From NCBI GenBank assembly GCA_023091665.1, contig JALJCQ010000006.1, positions 1,302,001 to 1,366,000 on the forward strand: a DNA stretch of 64,000 nt, read 5' to 3'. Below are positions 52,170 through 62,118 of this stretch, one piece after another (positions within the stretch are counted from its first letter, which is position 1; every line of letters begins with the position of its first letter). This stretch comes from Pythium myriotylum. Its lineage: Eukaryota > Oomycota > Peronosporomycetes > Pythiales > Pythiaceae. The position numbers and the translations under genes were made by a program. The notes under the pieces are model-generated. The model was not told where the DNA came from. It saw nothing but the letters and a program-made list of their open reading frames with translations, and made no database searches.

Positions 52170-55100
52170 CCCAGCCGACTCTGCCTCCACCGACTTCGCC
52201 TCCCCAGCCTTCGCCATGGATTCGACCACCCCAGCCCGCATCAACAAGTTCGACGGAACCAACTTCCACACATGGAAGTTCAAGATGCAGATGGTGCTCG
52301 AAGAACGCGACGTCTGGGAAGTTGTCTGTGGAGAGGTCAAACTCGAGCAGTGCCAGACCGACGCGGACCGAGCCCTCTTCAAGAAGAAGTCTCGCAAGGC
52401 GCTCGCGATGATCTGTCTCGCGATGGAAGACTCGCAGCTCCCGCTGGTTCGGTCGGCGAGTGGTGCGCAAGATGCATGGTCAAGACTGGAAGAACACTTC
52501 GAGAAGAAGAGCCTTGCCAACAAGCTCTTTCTTCGTCGTCGTTTCTTCACGACCATGATGGAAGAAGGTGACGATGTGCTCACGCACATCAACAAGCTCA
52601 AGACCCTGGCGGAGCAACTCGACGCAGTCGGCGCTCCGGTCAGCGAAGACGACTTGGTGATCACGCTTCTCGGCAGTCTCAGCGAGTCGTACCAGTTCCT
52701 CATCACGGCGTTGGAGTCGCGTGTCGACGCGCTCACGTGGGAACTCGTGACGTCTCGGCTGCTCCATGAAGACATGAAGCGCAAGGAGCAAGGTGGCGAC
52801 GGAGCCACGCTTGGCCAGGCGTTCATGACAAGTGACGCGAAGCCCAAGGGCCGTGCAGTCAAGAAGACTGGCACGTGCAACTACTGCGGCAAGATCGGTC
52901 ATTGGGCCGCGGAGTGCCACTCGCGTGTCAAGGACAACGGCAACGGCAACGGCAACTCCGGCGGCAACTCCAGCGGCAACGGCAACAGCAACGGCAACCC
53001 TCGGCAACGGTTCCAGCGAGCCAACCTTGCGCGAGATGAAGACCCCGGCGAGTACCTGTTCTCGGTCGGGAAGACCCAAGGCAAGTCGAGTCAATCCACG
53101 GCGTGGTTGGTCGACTCGGGTGCGACTCAGCACATGTCGCGAACCAAGCAGTTCATGATGAACTACAAGAAGATTGACCCAGTCGACGTGCATCTGGCCG
53201 ATGATGGCACGGTCCAAGCGGTCGGCGTGGGAGACATTCTCATGTCGATGAAGACTCCAAGCGGTGTCAAGAAGGGTTTGCTCACCAACGTGTGGCATAT
53301 CCCCAAGCTCAGCCGCAACCTGTTCTCGGTCGGAAGATTCACGGAGGACGTTGCTCCCGTGACGTTCGACAAGGACGGTTGCTTTGTCATGCTGAAGGGC
53401 GCCAAGCGGACCATCGGCACTCGAATCGGCAAGGGTCTGTTCAAGCTCAACATGTCTCCAGTGTCGACTGAAGCAGCCCACGCCGCCAGTGCAAGACGAG
53501 GTCGCGCCATGTCCAAGTCGTACCTGTGGCACCTCCGACTCGGTCACATCGGCTTCAGCGGACTCGAAGCCATCGTCAAGAAGGACCTCGCCGACGGACT
53601 CGACATTGGGTCTGTGCAGGAGTGGGAGGTCTGTGAAGGCTGTGCACTCGGCAAGCTGACTCGCGTCAAGTTCCAGTCGGGCACGACCAAGCGGTCTGCG
53701 AATCTGCTTGACGTCGTGTACAGCGATGTGGCCGGCCCCATGAAGACTCCGACTTTCGGTGGCATGAAGTACTTCGCCACCTTCACCGACGACAAGTCTC
53801 GACTGTGCAAGTTGTACCTCATGCGGTCCAAGGACGAAGTCTACGACAAGTTCGTCGAGTTCGTCAACTGGGCCGAGAACCAAACCGGTCGTCGAGTCAA
53901 GGTGCTTCGAACCGACGGCGGCGGCGAGTACCAGTCGGCCAAGCTTGCCAAGTTCTGTCGCAAGCGTGGCATCGAGCACGATGTCACGCCGCCATACACG
54001 CCTCAGTTGAACGGTGTGGCGGAGCGCATGAACCGAACCATCGGTGAGTGTGGTCGTTGCAAGCTCCACCATGCCAACTTGTCCGACGAGTACTGGGGCG
54101 AAGCCGTCATGACTGCAGTCGAAGTTCGCAACCGACTTCCGACCCGCGCTCAAGACTTGTACAAGTCGCCGTACGAAGAATGGTACGGGAAGAAGCCCTT
54201 GCTCGCCAACTTCAAGGTGTTCGGCTGCCATGCGTACGTCCACGTGCCCAAGGAGAAGCGGTCGAAGTTCGACGCCCGAGCCATCTTGTGTCGGTTCCTC
54301 GGCTACTCGGACCACGAGAAGGCGTATCGGTTTGAAGAAATCGCAACCGGCTGGATCGTCATCAGTCGAGACGCGCAGTTCATGGAAGACACATTCGACG
54401 ATGGCAAGCGCGAAGAACCCTGGAGCAAGTCCGTCGAGTTCCGCGACGATGAAGATGATGAAGGTCAAGATGAAGCAACCGACAACCAAGATGATGAAGA
54501 CATGGGTGAGCAGACAGCCTCACCAGCACCAAGTCAGCGCAGCTACGAGCGACCGGAGTGGCAACAGGGCCAGCGGTCGCAGCGTCCAGCAGCACCAGCA
54601 TCGGCCCAGCAGCCGAATGTCGACTACGCACCAGGGTCCAAGCGCCACTCTCGCACGCACTCGCTCGAGAACCTGGCTGAACCGCCAGTTGAGAAGCGCT
54701 ACGGACGGGTTGGTCGCACAAGTGGTGCGACTCCACCACCCACGCAAGGTCCAAGGACATCGCTCGAAGATCTGTCTGCACTGCTCACGTCGATCGAAGA
54801 GGAAGGCGTAGAAGATGAAGATGAAGAAGGCGAAGACGTGCAAGAACAAGGGGGAGAAGACCAAGATTACGATCTCGAAGAGTTTGCTCTCGTCGTGAAT
54901 TCAGGGGGAGAGTTGCCGACATCGTTCAAGTCGGCGATGGAATCCGACGACGCCAGCAACTGGAAGGAAGCCTGCGACTCCGAGCTCGAGTCGCTCAAGA
55001 AGAACGAGACATGGGACCTAGTCCCTTTGCCAGCCGGACGCAAGGCCATCACCAGCAAGTGGGTGTTCAAGGTCAAGGAAACCGCCGAAGGACTTGTCGA

Positions 55101-56538
55101 ACGGTACAAGGCTCGACTCGTTGCCAAGGGGTTCCTGCAGAAGTACGGCATCGACTTCGAAGAGACATTCGCACCCGTCGCCAAGTTCACGTCGATCCGC
55201 ACCATCCTCAGCATCGCCGCTCGACACAAGCTCATGATCCATCAGATGGATGTCAAGACGGCGTTCCTGAACGGCAACCTCGACGAAGAAATCTACATGA
55301 AGCAGCCCGAAGGCTTCGTCGACCAGCGCCACCCCGACTACGTGTGCAAGCTCAAGCGCTCGCTCTACGGTCTCAAGCAGTCGCCACGCATGTGGAACCA
55401 GACCATCGACGCCTTCATGCGCAAGGTCGGCTTCACCAAGTGCGAGATGGACCACTGCGTGTACGTCAAGCGGAGCGGCTCAGCGATGATCTTCGTGGTG
55501 ATCTACGTCGACGACCTCATCCTCGCCTGCAACAGCCTCGAGTTGCTCACGGCGACCAAGCGTGCACTCAGCGAACGCTTCGAGATGTCCGACCTCGGCG
55601 AACTCAAGTACTGCCTCGGCATGGAAGTTGATCAAGACCCCAAGTCCGGCGACGTGACCATGCGGCAGACCAAGTTCCTGCAGTCGATCCTGACCAAGTT
55701 CGGCATGCAAGACTGCAAACCAGTGAGGACTCCTCAAGACCCCGGACTCAAGCTGACCAAGGCCATGTGTGAAGGTGGTTGCAAGCACGAAGACACCATG
55801 AAGAACGTGCCGTACCGAAGTGCAGTCGGCGCACTCATGTACCTCATGGTCGGCACTCGACCAGACCTCGCAGCGGCAGTCGGCACACTCAGCCAGTTCG
55901 CCGCGGACCCGTGTCCAACACACTGGCAAGCTCTCAAGCGTGTGCTCCGGTATCTGCAAGCGACTCCGACGTACGGCCTGCAGTTCTCGGCATCGAACGA
56001 CGGAAGACTGGTCGGCTACTCCGACGCCGACTGGGCTGGCGACATCGAGTCACGTCGAAGCACCAGCGGCTACGTGTTCATGCTCAACGGCGGATGCATC
56101 AGCTGGCGCAGCAAGAAGCAGCGAACTGTCGCCCTCTCCTCGACCGAAGCAGAGTACATGGCTCTATCGGAAGCGATCCAAGAAGCCGTGTGGCTCAAGG
56201 CGTTCCTGTGCGAACTCGGCGAAGTTGCAAGTGACCAAGCGCTCACGGTGTACGAAGACAACCAAGGTGCGATCGCGTTGGCCAAGAACCCCGAGTTCCA
56301 CAAGCGCACCAAGCACATCGACATTCGCTACCACTTCGTTCGTGAGAAGGTCGAGGACGGTCAAGTGTGTCTGCAGTATTGCCCGACCCAAGACATGCTT
56401 GCCGACATCATGACCAAGCCGATCCCCACTGTCCAGTTCGACGTGCTCCGCACCAAGCTTGGTGTTCAAGACGCAGTCGAGTCGAGGGGGAGTGTTGAAG
56501 ATGATGCGCCTCGAACCCAGCGTCATCATTCCAGTTGA
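52159..56538 (+). CDS. Copia-A copy C5, intact gag-pol polyprotein (1,459 aa)
   Basis: A single frame from the ATG in the primer-binding site to a TGA inside the 3' LTR. Domains by residue: gag about 25-210; CCHC knuckle 240-253 ([14 protein letters not shown]); Asn/Gly linker about 260-285; protease D319-S-G-A; integrase zinc site H458/H463 with C492/C495; integrase triad D523, D586, E622 (35 residues between the last two); acidic and Gln/Pro-rich linker about 750-950; RT with YVDD 1116-1119; RNase H D1289, E1330, D1367. All catalytic residues are present and no frame breaks are seen. Ty1/Copia order PR-IN-RT-RH is clear. As gag and pol are one frame, the gag:pol ratio must be set otherwise than by frameshifting. 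Confidence 0.93.
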   Translation: MSPSPADSASTDFASPAFAMDSTTPARINKFDGTNFHTWKFKMQMVLEERDVWEVVCGEVKLEQCQTDADRALFKKKSRKALAMICLAMEDSQLPLVRSASGAQDAWSRLEEHFEKKSLANKLFLRRRFFTTMMEEGDDVLTHINKLKTLAEQLDAVGAPVSEDDLVITLLGSLSESYQFLITALESRVDALTWELVTSRLLHEDMKRKEQGGDGATLGQAFMTSDAKPKGRAVKKTGTCNYCGKIGHWAAECHSRVKDNGNGNGNSGGNSSGNGNSNGNPRQRFQRANLARDEDPGEYLFSVGKTQGKSSQSTAWLVDSGATQHMSRTKQFMMNYKKIDPVDVHLADDGTVQAVGVGDILMSMKTPSGVKKGLLTNVWHIPKLSRNLFSVGRFTEDVAPVTFDKDGCFVMLKGAKRTIGTRIGKGLFKLNMSPVSTEAAHAASARRGRAMSKSYLWHLRLGHIGFSGLEAIVKKDLADGLDIGSVQEWEVCEGCALGKLTRVKFQSGTTKRSANLLDVVYSDVAGPMKTPTFGGMKYFATFTDDKSRLCKLYLMRSKDEVYDKFVEFVNWAENQTGRRVKVLRTDGGGEYQSAKLAKFCRKRGIEHDVTPPYTPQLNGVAERMNRTIGECGRCKLHHANLSDEYWGEAVMTAVEVRNRLPTRAQDLYKSPYEEWYGKKPLLANFKVFGCHAYVHVPKEKRSKFDARAILCRFLGYSDHEKAYRFEEIATGWIVISRDAQFMEDTFDDGKREEPWSKSVEFRDDEDDEGQDEATDNQDDEDMGEQTASPAPSQRSYERPEWQQGQRSQRPAAPASAQQPNVDYAPGSKRHSRTHSLENLAEPPVEKRYGRVGRTSGATPPPTQGPRTSLEDLSALLTSIEEEGVEDEDEEGEDVQEQGGEDQDYDLEEFALVVNSGGELPTSFKSAMESDDASNWKEACDSELESLKKNETWDLVPLPAGRKAITSKWVFKVKETAEGLVERYKARLVAKGFLQKYGIDFEETFAPVAKFTSIRTILSIAARHKLMIHQMDVKTAFLNGNLDEEIYMKQPEGFVDQRHPDYVCKLKRSLYGLKQSPRMWNQTIDAFMRKVGFTKCEMDHCVYVKRSGSAMIFVVIYVDDLILACNSLELLTATKRALSERFEMSDLGELKYCLGMEVDQDPKSGDVTMRQTKFLQSILTKFGMQDCKPVRTPQDPGLKLTKAMCEGGCKHEDTMKNVPYRSAVGALMYLMVGTRPDLAAAVGTLSQFAADPCPTHWQALKRVLRYLQATPTYGLQFSASNDGRLVGYSDADWAGDIESRRSTSGYVFMLNGGCISWRSKKQRTVALSSTEAEYMALSEAIQEAVWLKAFLCELGEVASDQALTVYEDNQGAIALAKNPEFHKRTKHIDIRYHFVREKVEDGQVCLQYCPTQDMLADIMTKPIPTVQFDVLRTKLGVQDAVESRGSVEDDAPRTQRHHSS

Positions 56539-56840
56539 AGCTCGGCAGTTGAAGCTCGGCTGTAGAAGAACCTCCTGCAGAAGATTCTCCGTGGAAGATT
56601 CGACATGTGGAAGATTCGACATGTGGAAGATTCGACATGTGGAAGATTCTCCGTCTGGTTCTGGTTTGAATCCAGTGCCACCCATCGACTTCGTTGAAGT
56701 ATCCACGAAGTCAGTTTATGTTTGCATATGTTTACGACAGGTAGGACACACACAGACGGCTTAGAGGTAGCAGTAGCGAACTAAGTCCCGATCAATTCAC
56801 TTTGCATTTTGCATCCCACCAACCAAGCGACCTTCCAACA
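56493..56840 (+). repeat. Copia-A LTR shared between C5 and C6 (27-bp deletion, one extra U3 unit)
   Basis: 348 bp. It carries the 27-bp deletion also seen at 46,808-47,139 and one extra gacatgtggaagattc unit. C5 ends in it and the primer-binding site of C6 follows at 56,841 with nothing in between, so it serves as 3' LTR of one and 5' LTR of the other. Confidence 0.9.
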
Positions 56841-56844
56841 GGTT

Positions 56845-59800
56845 ATGAGCCCAAGCCCAGCCGACTCTGCCTCCACCGACTTCGCCTCCCCAGCCTTCGC
56901 CATGGATTCGACCACCCCAGCCCGCATCAACAAGTTCGACGGAACCAACTTCCACACATGGAAGTTCAAGATGCAGATGGTGCTCGAAGAACGCGACGTC
57001 TGGGAAGTTGTCTGTGGAGAGGTCAAACTCGAGCAGTGCCAGACCGACGCGGACCGAGCCCTCTTCAAGAAGAAGTCTCGCAAGGCGCTCGCGATGATCT
57101 GTCTCGCGATGGAAGACTCGCAGCTCCCGCTGGTTCGGTCGGCGAGTGGTGCGCAAGATGCATGGTCAAGACTGGAAGAACACTTCGAGAAGAAGAGCCT
57201 TGCCAACAAGCTCTTTCTTCGTCGTCGTTTCTTCACGACCATGATGGAAGAAGGTGACGATGTGCTCACGCACATCAACAAGCTCAAGACCCTGGCCGAG
57301 CAACTCGACGCAGTCGGCGCTTCGGTCAGCGAAGACGACTTGGTGATCACGCTTCTCGGCAGTCTCAGCGAGTCGTACCAGTTCCTCATCACGGCGTTGG
57401 AGTCGCGTGTCGACGCGCTCACGTGGGAACTCGTGACGTCTCGGCTGCTCCATGAAGACATGAAGCGCAAGGAGCAAGGTGGCGACGGAGCCACGCTTGG
57501 CCAAGCGTTCATGACAAGTGACGCGAAGCCCAAGGGCCGTGCAGTCAAGAAGACTGGCACGTGCAACTACTGCGGCAAGATCGGTCATTGGGCCGCGGAG
57601 TGCCACTCGCGTGTCAAGGACAACGGCAACGGCAACGGCAACTCCGGCGGCAACGGCAACGGAAACGGCAACGGCAACCCTCGGCAACGGTTCCAGCGAG
57701 CCAACCCTGCGCGAGATGAAGACCCCGGCGAGTACCTGTTCTCGGTCGGGAAGACCCAAGGCAAGTCGAGTCAATCCACGGCGTGGTTGGTCGACTCGGG
57801 TGCGACTCAGCACATGTCGCGAACCAAGCAGTTCATGATGAACTACAAGAAGATTGACCCAGTCGACGTGCATCTGGCCGATGATGGCACGGTCCAAGCG
57901 GTCGGCGTGGGAGACATTCTCATGTCGATGAAGACTCCAAGCGGTGTCAAGAAGGGTTTGCTCACCAACGTGTGGCATATCCCCAAGCTCAGCCGCAACC
58001 TGTTCTCGGTCGGAAGATTCACGGAGGACGTTGCTCCCGTGACGTTCGACAAGGACGGTTGCTTCGTCGTTCTCAAGGGCGCCAAGCGGACCATCGGCAC
58101 TCGAATCGGCAAGGGTCTGTTCAAGCTCAACATGTCTCCAGTGTCGACTGAAGCAGCCCACGCCGCCAGTACAAGACGAGGTCGCGCCATGTCCAAGTCG
58201 TACCTGTGGCACCTCCGACTCGGTCACATCGGCTTCAGCGGTCTCGAAGCCATCGTCAAGAAGGACCTCGCCGACGGACTCGATATCGGGTCTGTGCAGG
58301 AGTGGGAGGTCTGTGAAGGCTGTGCACTCGGCAAGCTGACTCGCGTCAAGTTCCAGTCGGGCACGACCAAGCGGTCTGCGAATCTGCTTGACGTCGTGTA
58401 CAGCGATGTGGCCGGCCCCATGAAGACTCCGACTTTCGGTGGCATGAAGTACTTTGCCACCTTCACCGACGACAAGTCTCGACTGTGCAAGTTGTACCTG
58501 ATGCGGTCCAAGGACGAAGTCTACGACAAGTTCGTCGAGTTCGTCAACTGGGCCGAGAACCAAACCGGTCGTCGAGTCAAGGTGCTTCGAACCGACGGCG
58601 GCGGCGAGTACCAGTCGGCCAAGCTTGCCAAGTTCTGCCGCAAGCGTGGCATCGAGCACGATGTCACGCCGCCATACACGCCTCAGTTGAACGGTGTGGC
58701 GGAGCGCATGAACCGAACCATCGGTGAGTGTGGTCGTTGCAAGCTCCACCATGCCAACTTGTCCGACGAGTACTGGGGCGAAGCCGTCATGACTGCAGTC
58801 GAAGTTCGCAACCGACTTCCGACCCGCGCTCAAGACTTGTACAAGTCGCCGTACGAAGAATGGTACGGGAAGAAGCCCTTGCTCGCCAACTTCAAGGTGT
58901 TCGGCTGCCATGCGTACGTCCACGTGCCCAAGGAGAAGCGGTCGAAGTTCGACGCCCGAGCCATCTTGTGTCGGTTCCTCGGCTACTCGGACCACGAGAA
59001 GGCGTATCGGTTTGAAGAAATCGCAACCGGCTGGATCGTCATCAGTCGAGACGCGCAGTTCATGGAAGACACATTCGACGATGGCAAGCGCGAAGAACCC
59101 TGGAGCAAGTCCGTCGAGTTCCGCGACGATGAAGATGATGAAGGTCAAGATGAAGCAACCGACAACCAAGATGATGAAGACATGGGTGAGCAGACAGCCT
59201 CACCAGCACCAAGTCAGCGCAGCTACGAGCGACCGGAGTGGCAACAGGGCCAGCGGTCGCAGCGTCCAGCAGCACCAGCATCGGCCCAGCAGCCGAATGT
59301 CGACTACGCACCAGGGTCCAAGCGCCACTCTCGCACGCACTCGCTCGAGAACCTGGCTGAACCGCCAGTTGAGAAGCGCTACGGACGGGTTGGTCGCACA
59401 AGTGGTGCGACTCCACCACCCACGCAAGGTCCAAGGACATCGCTCGAAGATCTGTCTGCACTGCTCACGTCGATCGAAGAGGAAGGCGTAGAAGATGAAG
59501 ATGAAGAAGGCGAAGACGTGCAAGAACAAGGGGGAGAAGACCAAGATTACGATCTCGAAGAGTTTGCTCTCGTCGTGAATTCAGGGGGAGAGTTGCCGAC
59601 ATCGTTCAAGTCGGCGATGGAATCCGACGACGCCAGCAACTGGAAGGAAGCCTGCGACTCCGAGCTCGAGTCGCTCAAGAAGAACGAGACATGGGACCTA
59701 GTCCCTTTGCCAGCCGGACGCAAGGCCATCACCAGCAAGTGGGTGTTCAAGGTCAAGGAAACCGCCGAAGGACTTGTCGAACGGTACAAGGCTCGACTCG

Positions 59801-61218
59801 TTGCCAAGGGGTTCCTGCAGAAGTACGGCATCGACTTCGAAGAGACATTCGCACCCGTCGCCAAGTTCACGTCGATCCGCACCATCCTCAGCATCGCCGC
59901 TCGACACAAGCTCATGATCCATCAGATGGATGTCAAGACGGCGTTCCTGAACGGCAACCTCGACGAAGAAATCTACATGAAGCAGCCCGAAGGCTTCGTC
60001 GACCAGCGCCACCCCGACTACGTGTGCAAGCTCAAGCGCTCGCTCTACGGTCTCAAGCAGTCGCCACGCATGTGGAACCAGACCATCGACGCCTTCATGC
60101 GCAAGGTCGGCTTCACCAAGTGCGAGATGGACCACTGCGTGTACGTCAAGCGGAGCGGCTCAGCGATGATCTTCGTGGTGATCTACGTCGACGACCTCAT
60201 CCTCGCCTGCAACAGCCTCGAGTTGCTCACGGCGACCAAGCGTGCACTCAGCGAACGCTTCGAGATGTCCGACCTCGGCGAACTCAAGTACTGCCTCGGC
60301 ATGGAAGTTGATCAAGACCCCAAGTCCGGCGACGTGACCATGCGGCAGACCAAGTTCCTGCAGTCGATCCTGACCAAGTTCGGCATGCAAGACTGCAAAC
60401 CAGTGAGGACCCCTCAAGACCCCGGACTCAAGCTGACCAAGGCCATGTGTGAAGGTGGTTGCAAGCACGAAGACACCATGAAGAACGTGCCGTACCGAAG
60501 TGCAGTCGGCGCACTCATGTACCTCATGGTCGGCACTCGACCAGACCTCGCAGCGGCAGTCGGCACACTCAGCCAGTTTGCCGCGGACCCGTGTCCAACA
60601 CACTGGCAAGCTCTCAAGCGTGTGCTCCGGTATCTGCAAGCGACTCCGACCTACGGCCTGCAGTTCTCGGCATCGAACGACGGAAGACTGGTCGGCTACT
60701 CCGACGCCGACTGGGCTGGCGACATCGAGTCACGTCGAAGCACCAGCGGCTACGTGTTCATGCTCAACGGCGGATGCATCAGCTGGCACAGCAAGAAGCA
60801 GCGAACTGTCGCCCTCTCCTCGACCGAAGCAGAGTACATGGCTCTATCGGAAGCGATCCAAGAAGCCGTGTGGCTCAAGGCGTTCCTGTGCGAACTCGGC
60901 GAAGTTGCAAGCGACCAAGCGCTCACGGTGTACGAAGACAACCAAGGTGCGATCGCGTTGGCCAAGAACCCCGAGTTCCACAAGCGCACCAAGCACATCG
61001 ACATTCGCTACCACTTCGTTCGTGAGAAGGTCGAGGACGGCCAAGTGTCTCTCCAGTATTGCCCGACCCAAGACATGCTTGCCGACATCATGACCAAGCC
61101 GATCCCCACTGTCCAGTTCGACGTGCTCCGCACCAAGCTCGGTGTCCAAGACGCAGTCGAGTCGAGGGGGAGTGTTGAAGATGATGCGCCTCGAACCCAG
61201 CGTCATCATTCCAGTTGA
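56845..61218 (+). CDS. Copia-A copy C6, intact gag-pol polyprotein (1,457 aa)
   Basis: Same architecture as C5 with all catalytic motifs. It differs by two fewer residues in the Asn/Gly linker ([13 protein letters not shown]), AVGASVSED instead of [18 protein letters not shown] for [18 protein letters not shown] for FVMLKGAKR and ISWHSKKQ for ISWRSKKQ. The last change is next to the RNase H active site but not in it. It stops in the following LTR piece. Confidence 0.92.
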   Translation: MSPSPADSASTDFASPAFAMDSTTPARINKFDGTNFHTWKFKMQMVLEERDVWEVVCGEVKLEQCQTDADRALFKKKSRKALAMICLAMEDSQLPLVRSASGAQDAWSRLEEHFEKKSLANKLFLRRRFFTTMMEEGDDVLTHINKLKTLAEQLDAVGASVSEDDLVITLLGSLSESYQFLITALESRVDALTWELVTSRLLHEDMKRKEQGGDGATLGQAFMTSDAKPKGRAVKKTGTCNYCGKIGHWAAECHSRVKDNGNGNGNSGGNGNGNGNGNPRQRFQRANPARDEDPGEYLFSVGKTQGKSSQSTAWLVDSGATQHMSRTKQFMMNYKKIDPVDVHLADDGTVQAVGVGDILMSMKTPSGVKKGLLTNVWHIPKLSRNLFSVGRFTEDVAPVTFDKDGCFVVLKGAKRTIGTRIGKGLFKLNMSPVSTEAAHAASTRRGRAMSKSYLWHLRLGHIGFSGLEAIVKKDLADGLDIGSVQEWEVCEGCALGKLTRVKFQSGTTKRSANLLDVVYSDVAGPMKTPTFGGMKYFATFTDDKSRLCKLYLMRSKDEVYDKFVEFVNWAENQTGRRVKVLRTDGGGEYQSAKLAKFCRKRGIEHDVTPPYTPQLNGVAERMNRTIGECGRCKLHHANLSDEYWGEAVMTAVEVRNRLPTRAQDLYKSPYEEWYGKKPLLANFKVFGCHAYVHVPKEKRSKFDARAILCRFLGYSDHEKAYRFEEIATGWIVISRDAQFMEDTFDDGKREEPWSKSVEFRDDEDDEGQDEATDNQDDEDMGEQTASPAPSQRSYERPEWQQGQRSQRPAAPASAQQPNVDYAPGSKRHSRTHSLENLAEPPVEKRYGRVGRTSGATPPPTQGPRTSLEDLSALLTSIEEEGVEDEDEEGEDVQEQGGEDQDYDLEEFALVVNSGGELPTSFKSAMESDDASNWKEACDSELESLKKNETWDLVPLPAGRKAITSKWVFKVKETAEGLVERYKARLVAKGFLQKYGIDFEETFAPVAKFTSIRTILSIAARHKLMIHQMDVKTAFLNGNLDEEIYMKQPEGFVDQRHPDYVCKLKRSLYGLKQSPRMWNQTIDAFMRKVGFTKCEMDHCVYVKRSGSAMIFVVIYVDDLILACNSLELLTATKRALSERFEMSDLGELKYCLGMEVDQDPKSGDVTMRQTKFLQSILTKFGMQDCKPVRTPQDPGLKLTKAMCEGGCKHEDTMKNVPYRSAVGALMYLMVGTRPDLAAAVGTLSQFAADPCPTHWQALKRVLRYLQATPTYGLQFSASNDGRLVGYSDADWAGDIESRRSTSGYVFMLNGGCISWHSKKQRTVALSSTEAEYMALSEAIQEAVWLKAFLCELGEVASDQALTVYEDNQGAIALAKNPEFHKRTKHIDIRYHFVREKVEDGQVSLQYCPTQDMLADIMTKPIPTVQFDVLRTKLGVQDAVESRGSVEDDAPRTQRHHSS

Positions 61219-61755
61219 AGCTCGGCAGTTGAAGCTCGGCTGTAGAAGATTCTCCTGCAGAAGATTCTCCGTGGAAGATTCGACATGTGGAACGACAAGT
61301 TCGACGTGCTCCGCACCAAGCTTGGTGTTCAAGACGCAGTCGAGTCGAGGGGGAGTGTTGAAGATGATGCGCCTCGAACCCAGCGTCATCATTCCAGTTG
61401 AAGCTCGGCAGTTACTGTGGAACGACATGCTTGGAGTCTTCATCGACATGAGAATGTCTCCCACGCCAACCACTTGGACTGTGCTATCGTCGGCCAGATG
61501 CACGTCGACTGGGTCGATCTTCCTGTAGTTCATCATGAACTGCTTGGTTCGCGACATGTGCTGAGTCACACCCGAGTCGACCAACCACGCCGTGGATTGA
61601 CTCGACTTGCCTTGGGTCTTCCCGACCGAGAACAGGTACTCGCCGGGGTCTTCATCTCGCGCAAGGTTGGCTCGCTGGAACCGTTGCCGAGGGTTGCCGT
61701 TTCCGTTTCCGTTGCCGTTGCCGCCGGAGTTGCCGTTGCCGTTGCCGTTGTCCTT
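61173..61755. other. Second copy of the composite recombination scar
   Basis: Matches 51,213-51,795 at an offset of 9,960 bp, including both partial LTRs, the filler and the antisense fragment. Two independent events could not give the same breakpoints, so this is a copy by duplication of a larger segment. Confidence 0.88.
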
Positions 61756-62114
61756 TGTTGAAGATGATGCGCCTCGAACCCAGCGTCATCATTCCAGTTG
61801 AAGCTCGGCAGTTGAAGCTCGGCTGTAGAAGAACCTCCTGCAGAAGATTCTCCGTGGAAGATTCGACATGTGGAAGATTCGACATGTGGAAGATTCTCCG
61901 TCTGGTTCTGGTTTGAATCCAGTGCCACCCATCGACTTCGTTGAAGTATCCACGAAGTCAGTTTATGTTTGCATATGTTTACGATAGGTAGGACATACAT
62001 TTGATTATGGTAGCGTAGGACACACACAGACGGCTTAGAGGTAGCAGCAGCGAACTAAGTCCCGATCAACTCACTTTGCATTTTGCATCCCACCAACCAA
62101 GCGACCTTCCAACA
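61756..62114 (+). repeat. Copia-A 5' LTR of copy C7
   Basis: 359 bp, apparently identical to 51,796-52,154, including cccgatcaactcact, where most LTRs have cccgatcaattcact. Confidence 0.9.
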
Positions 62115-62118
62115 GGTT

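Noticed and set aside
52480..54489. Long minus-strand frames (up to about 770 aa) opposite the gag-integrase part of each plus-strand Copia-A, and their mirror images on the minus copies
   Set aside because: They follow from the strong third-position GC bias of the sense gene, contain only anti-sense of known motifs, show no domains, and recur with every copy.
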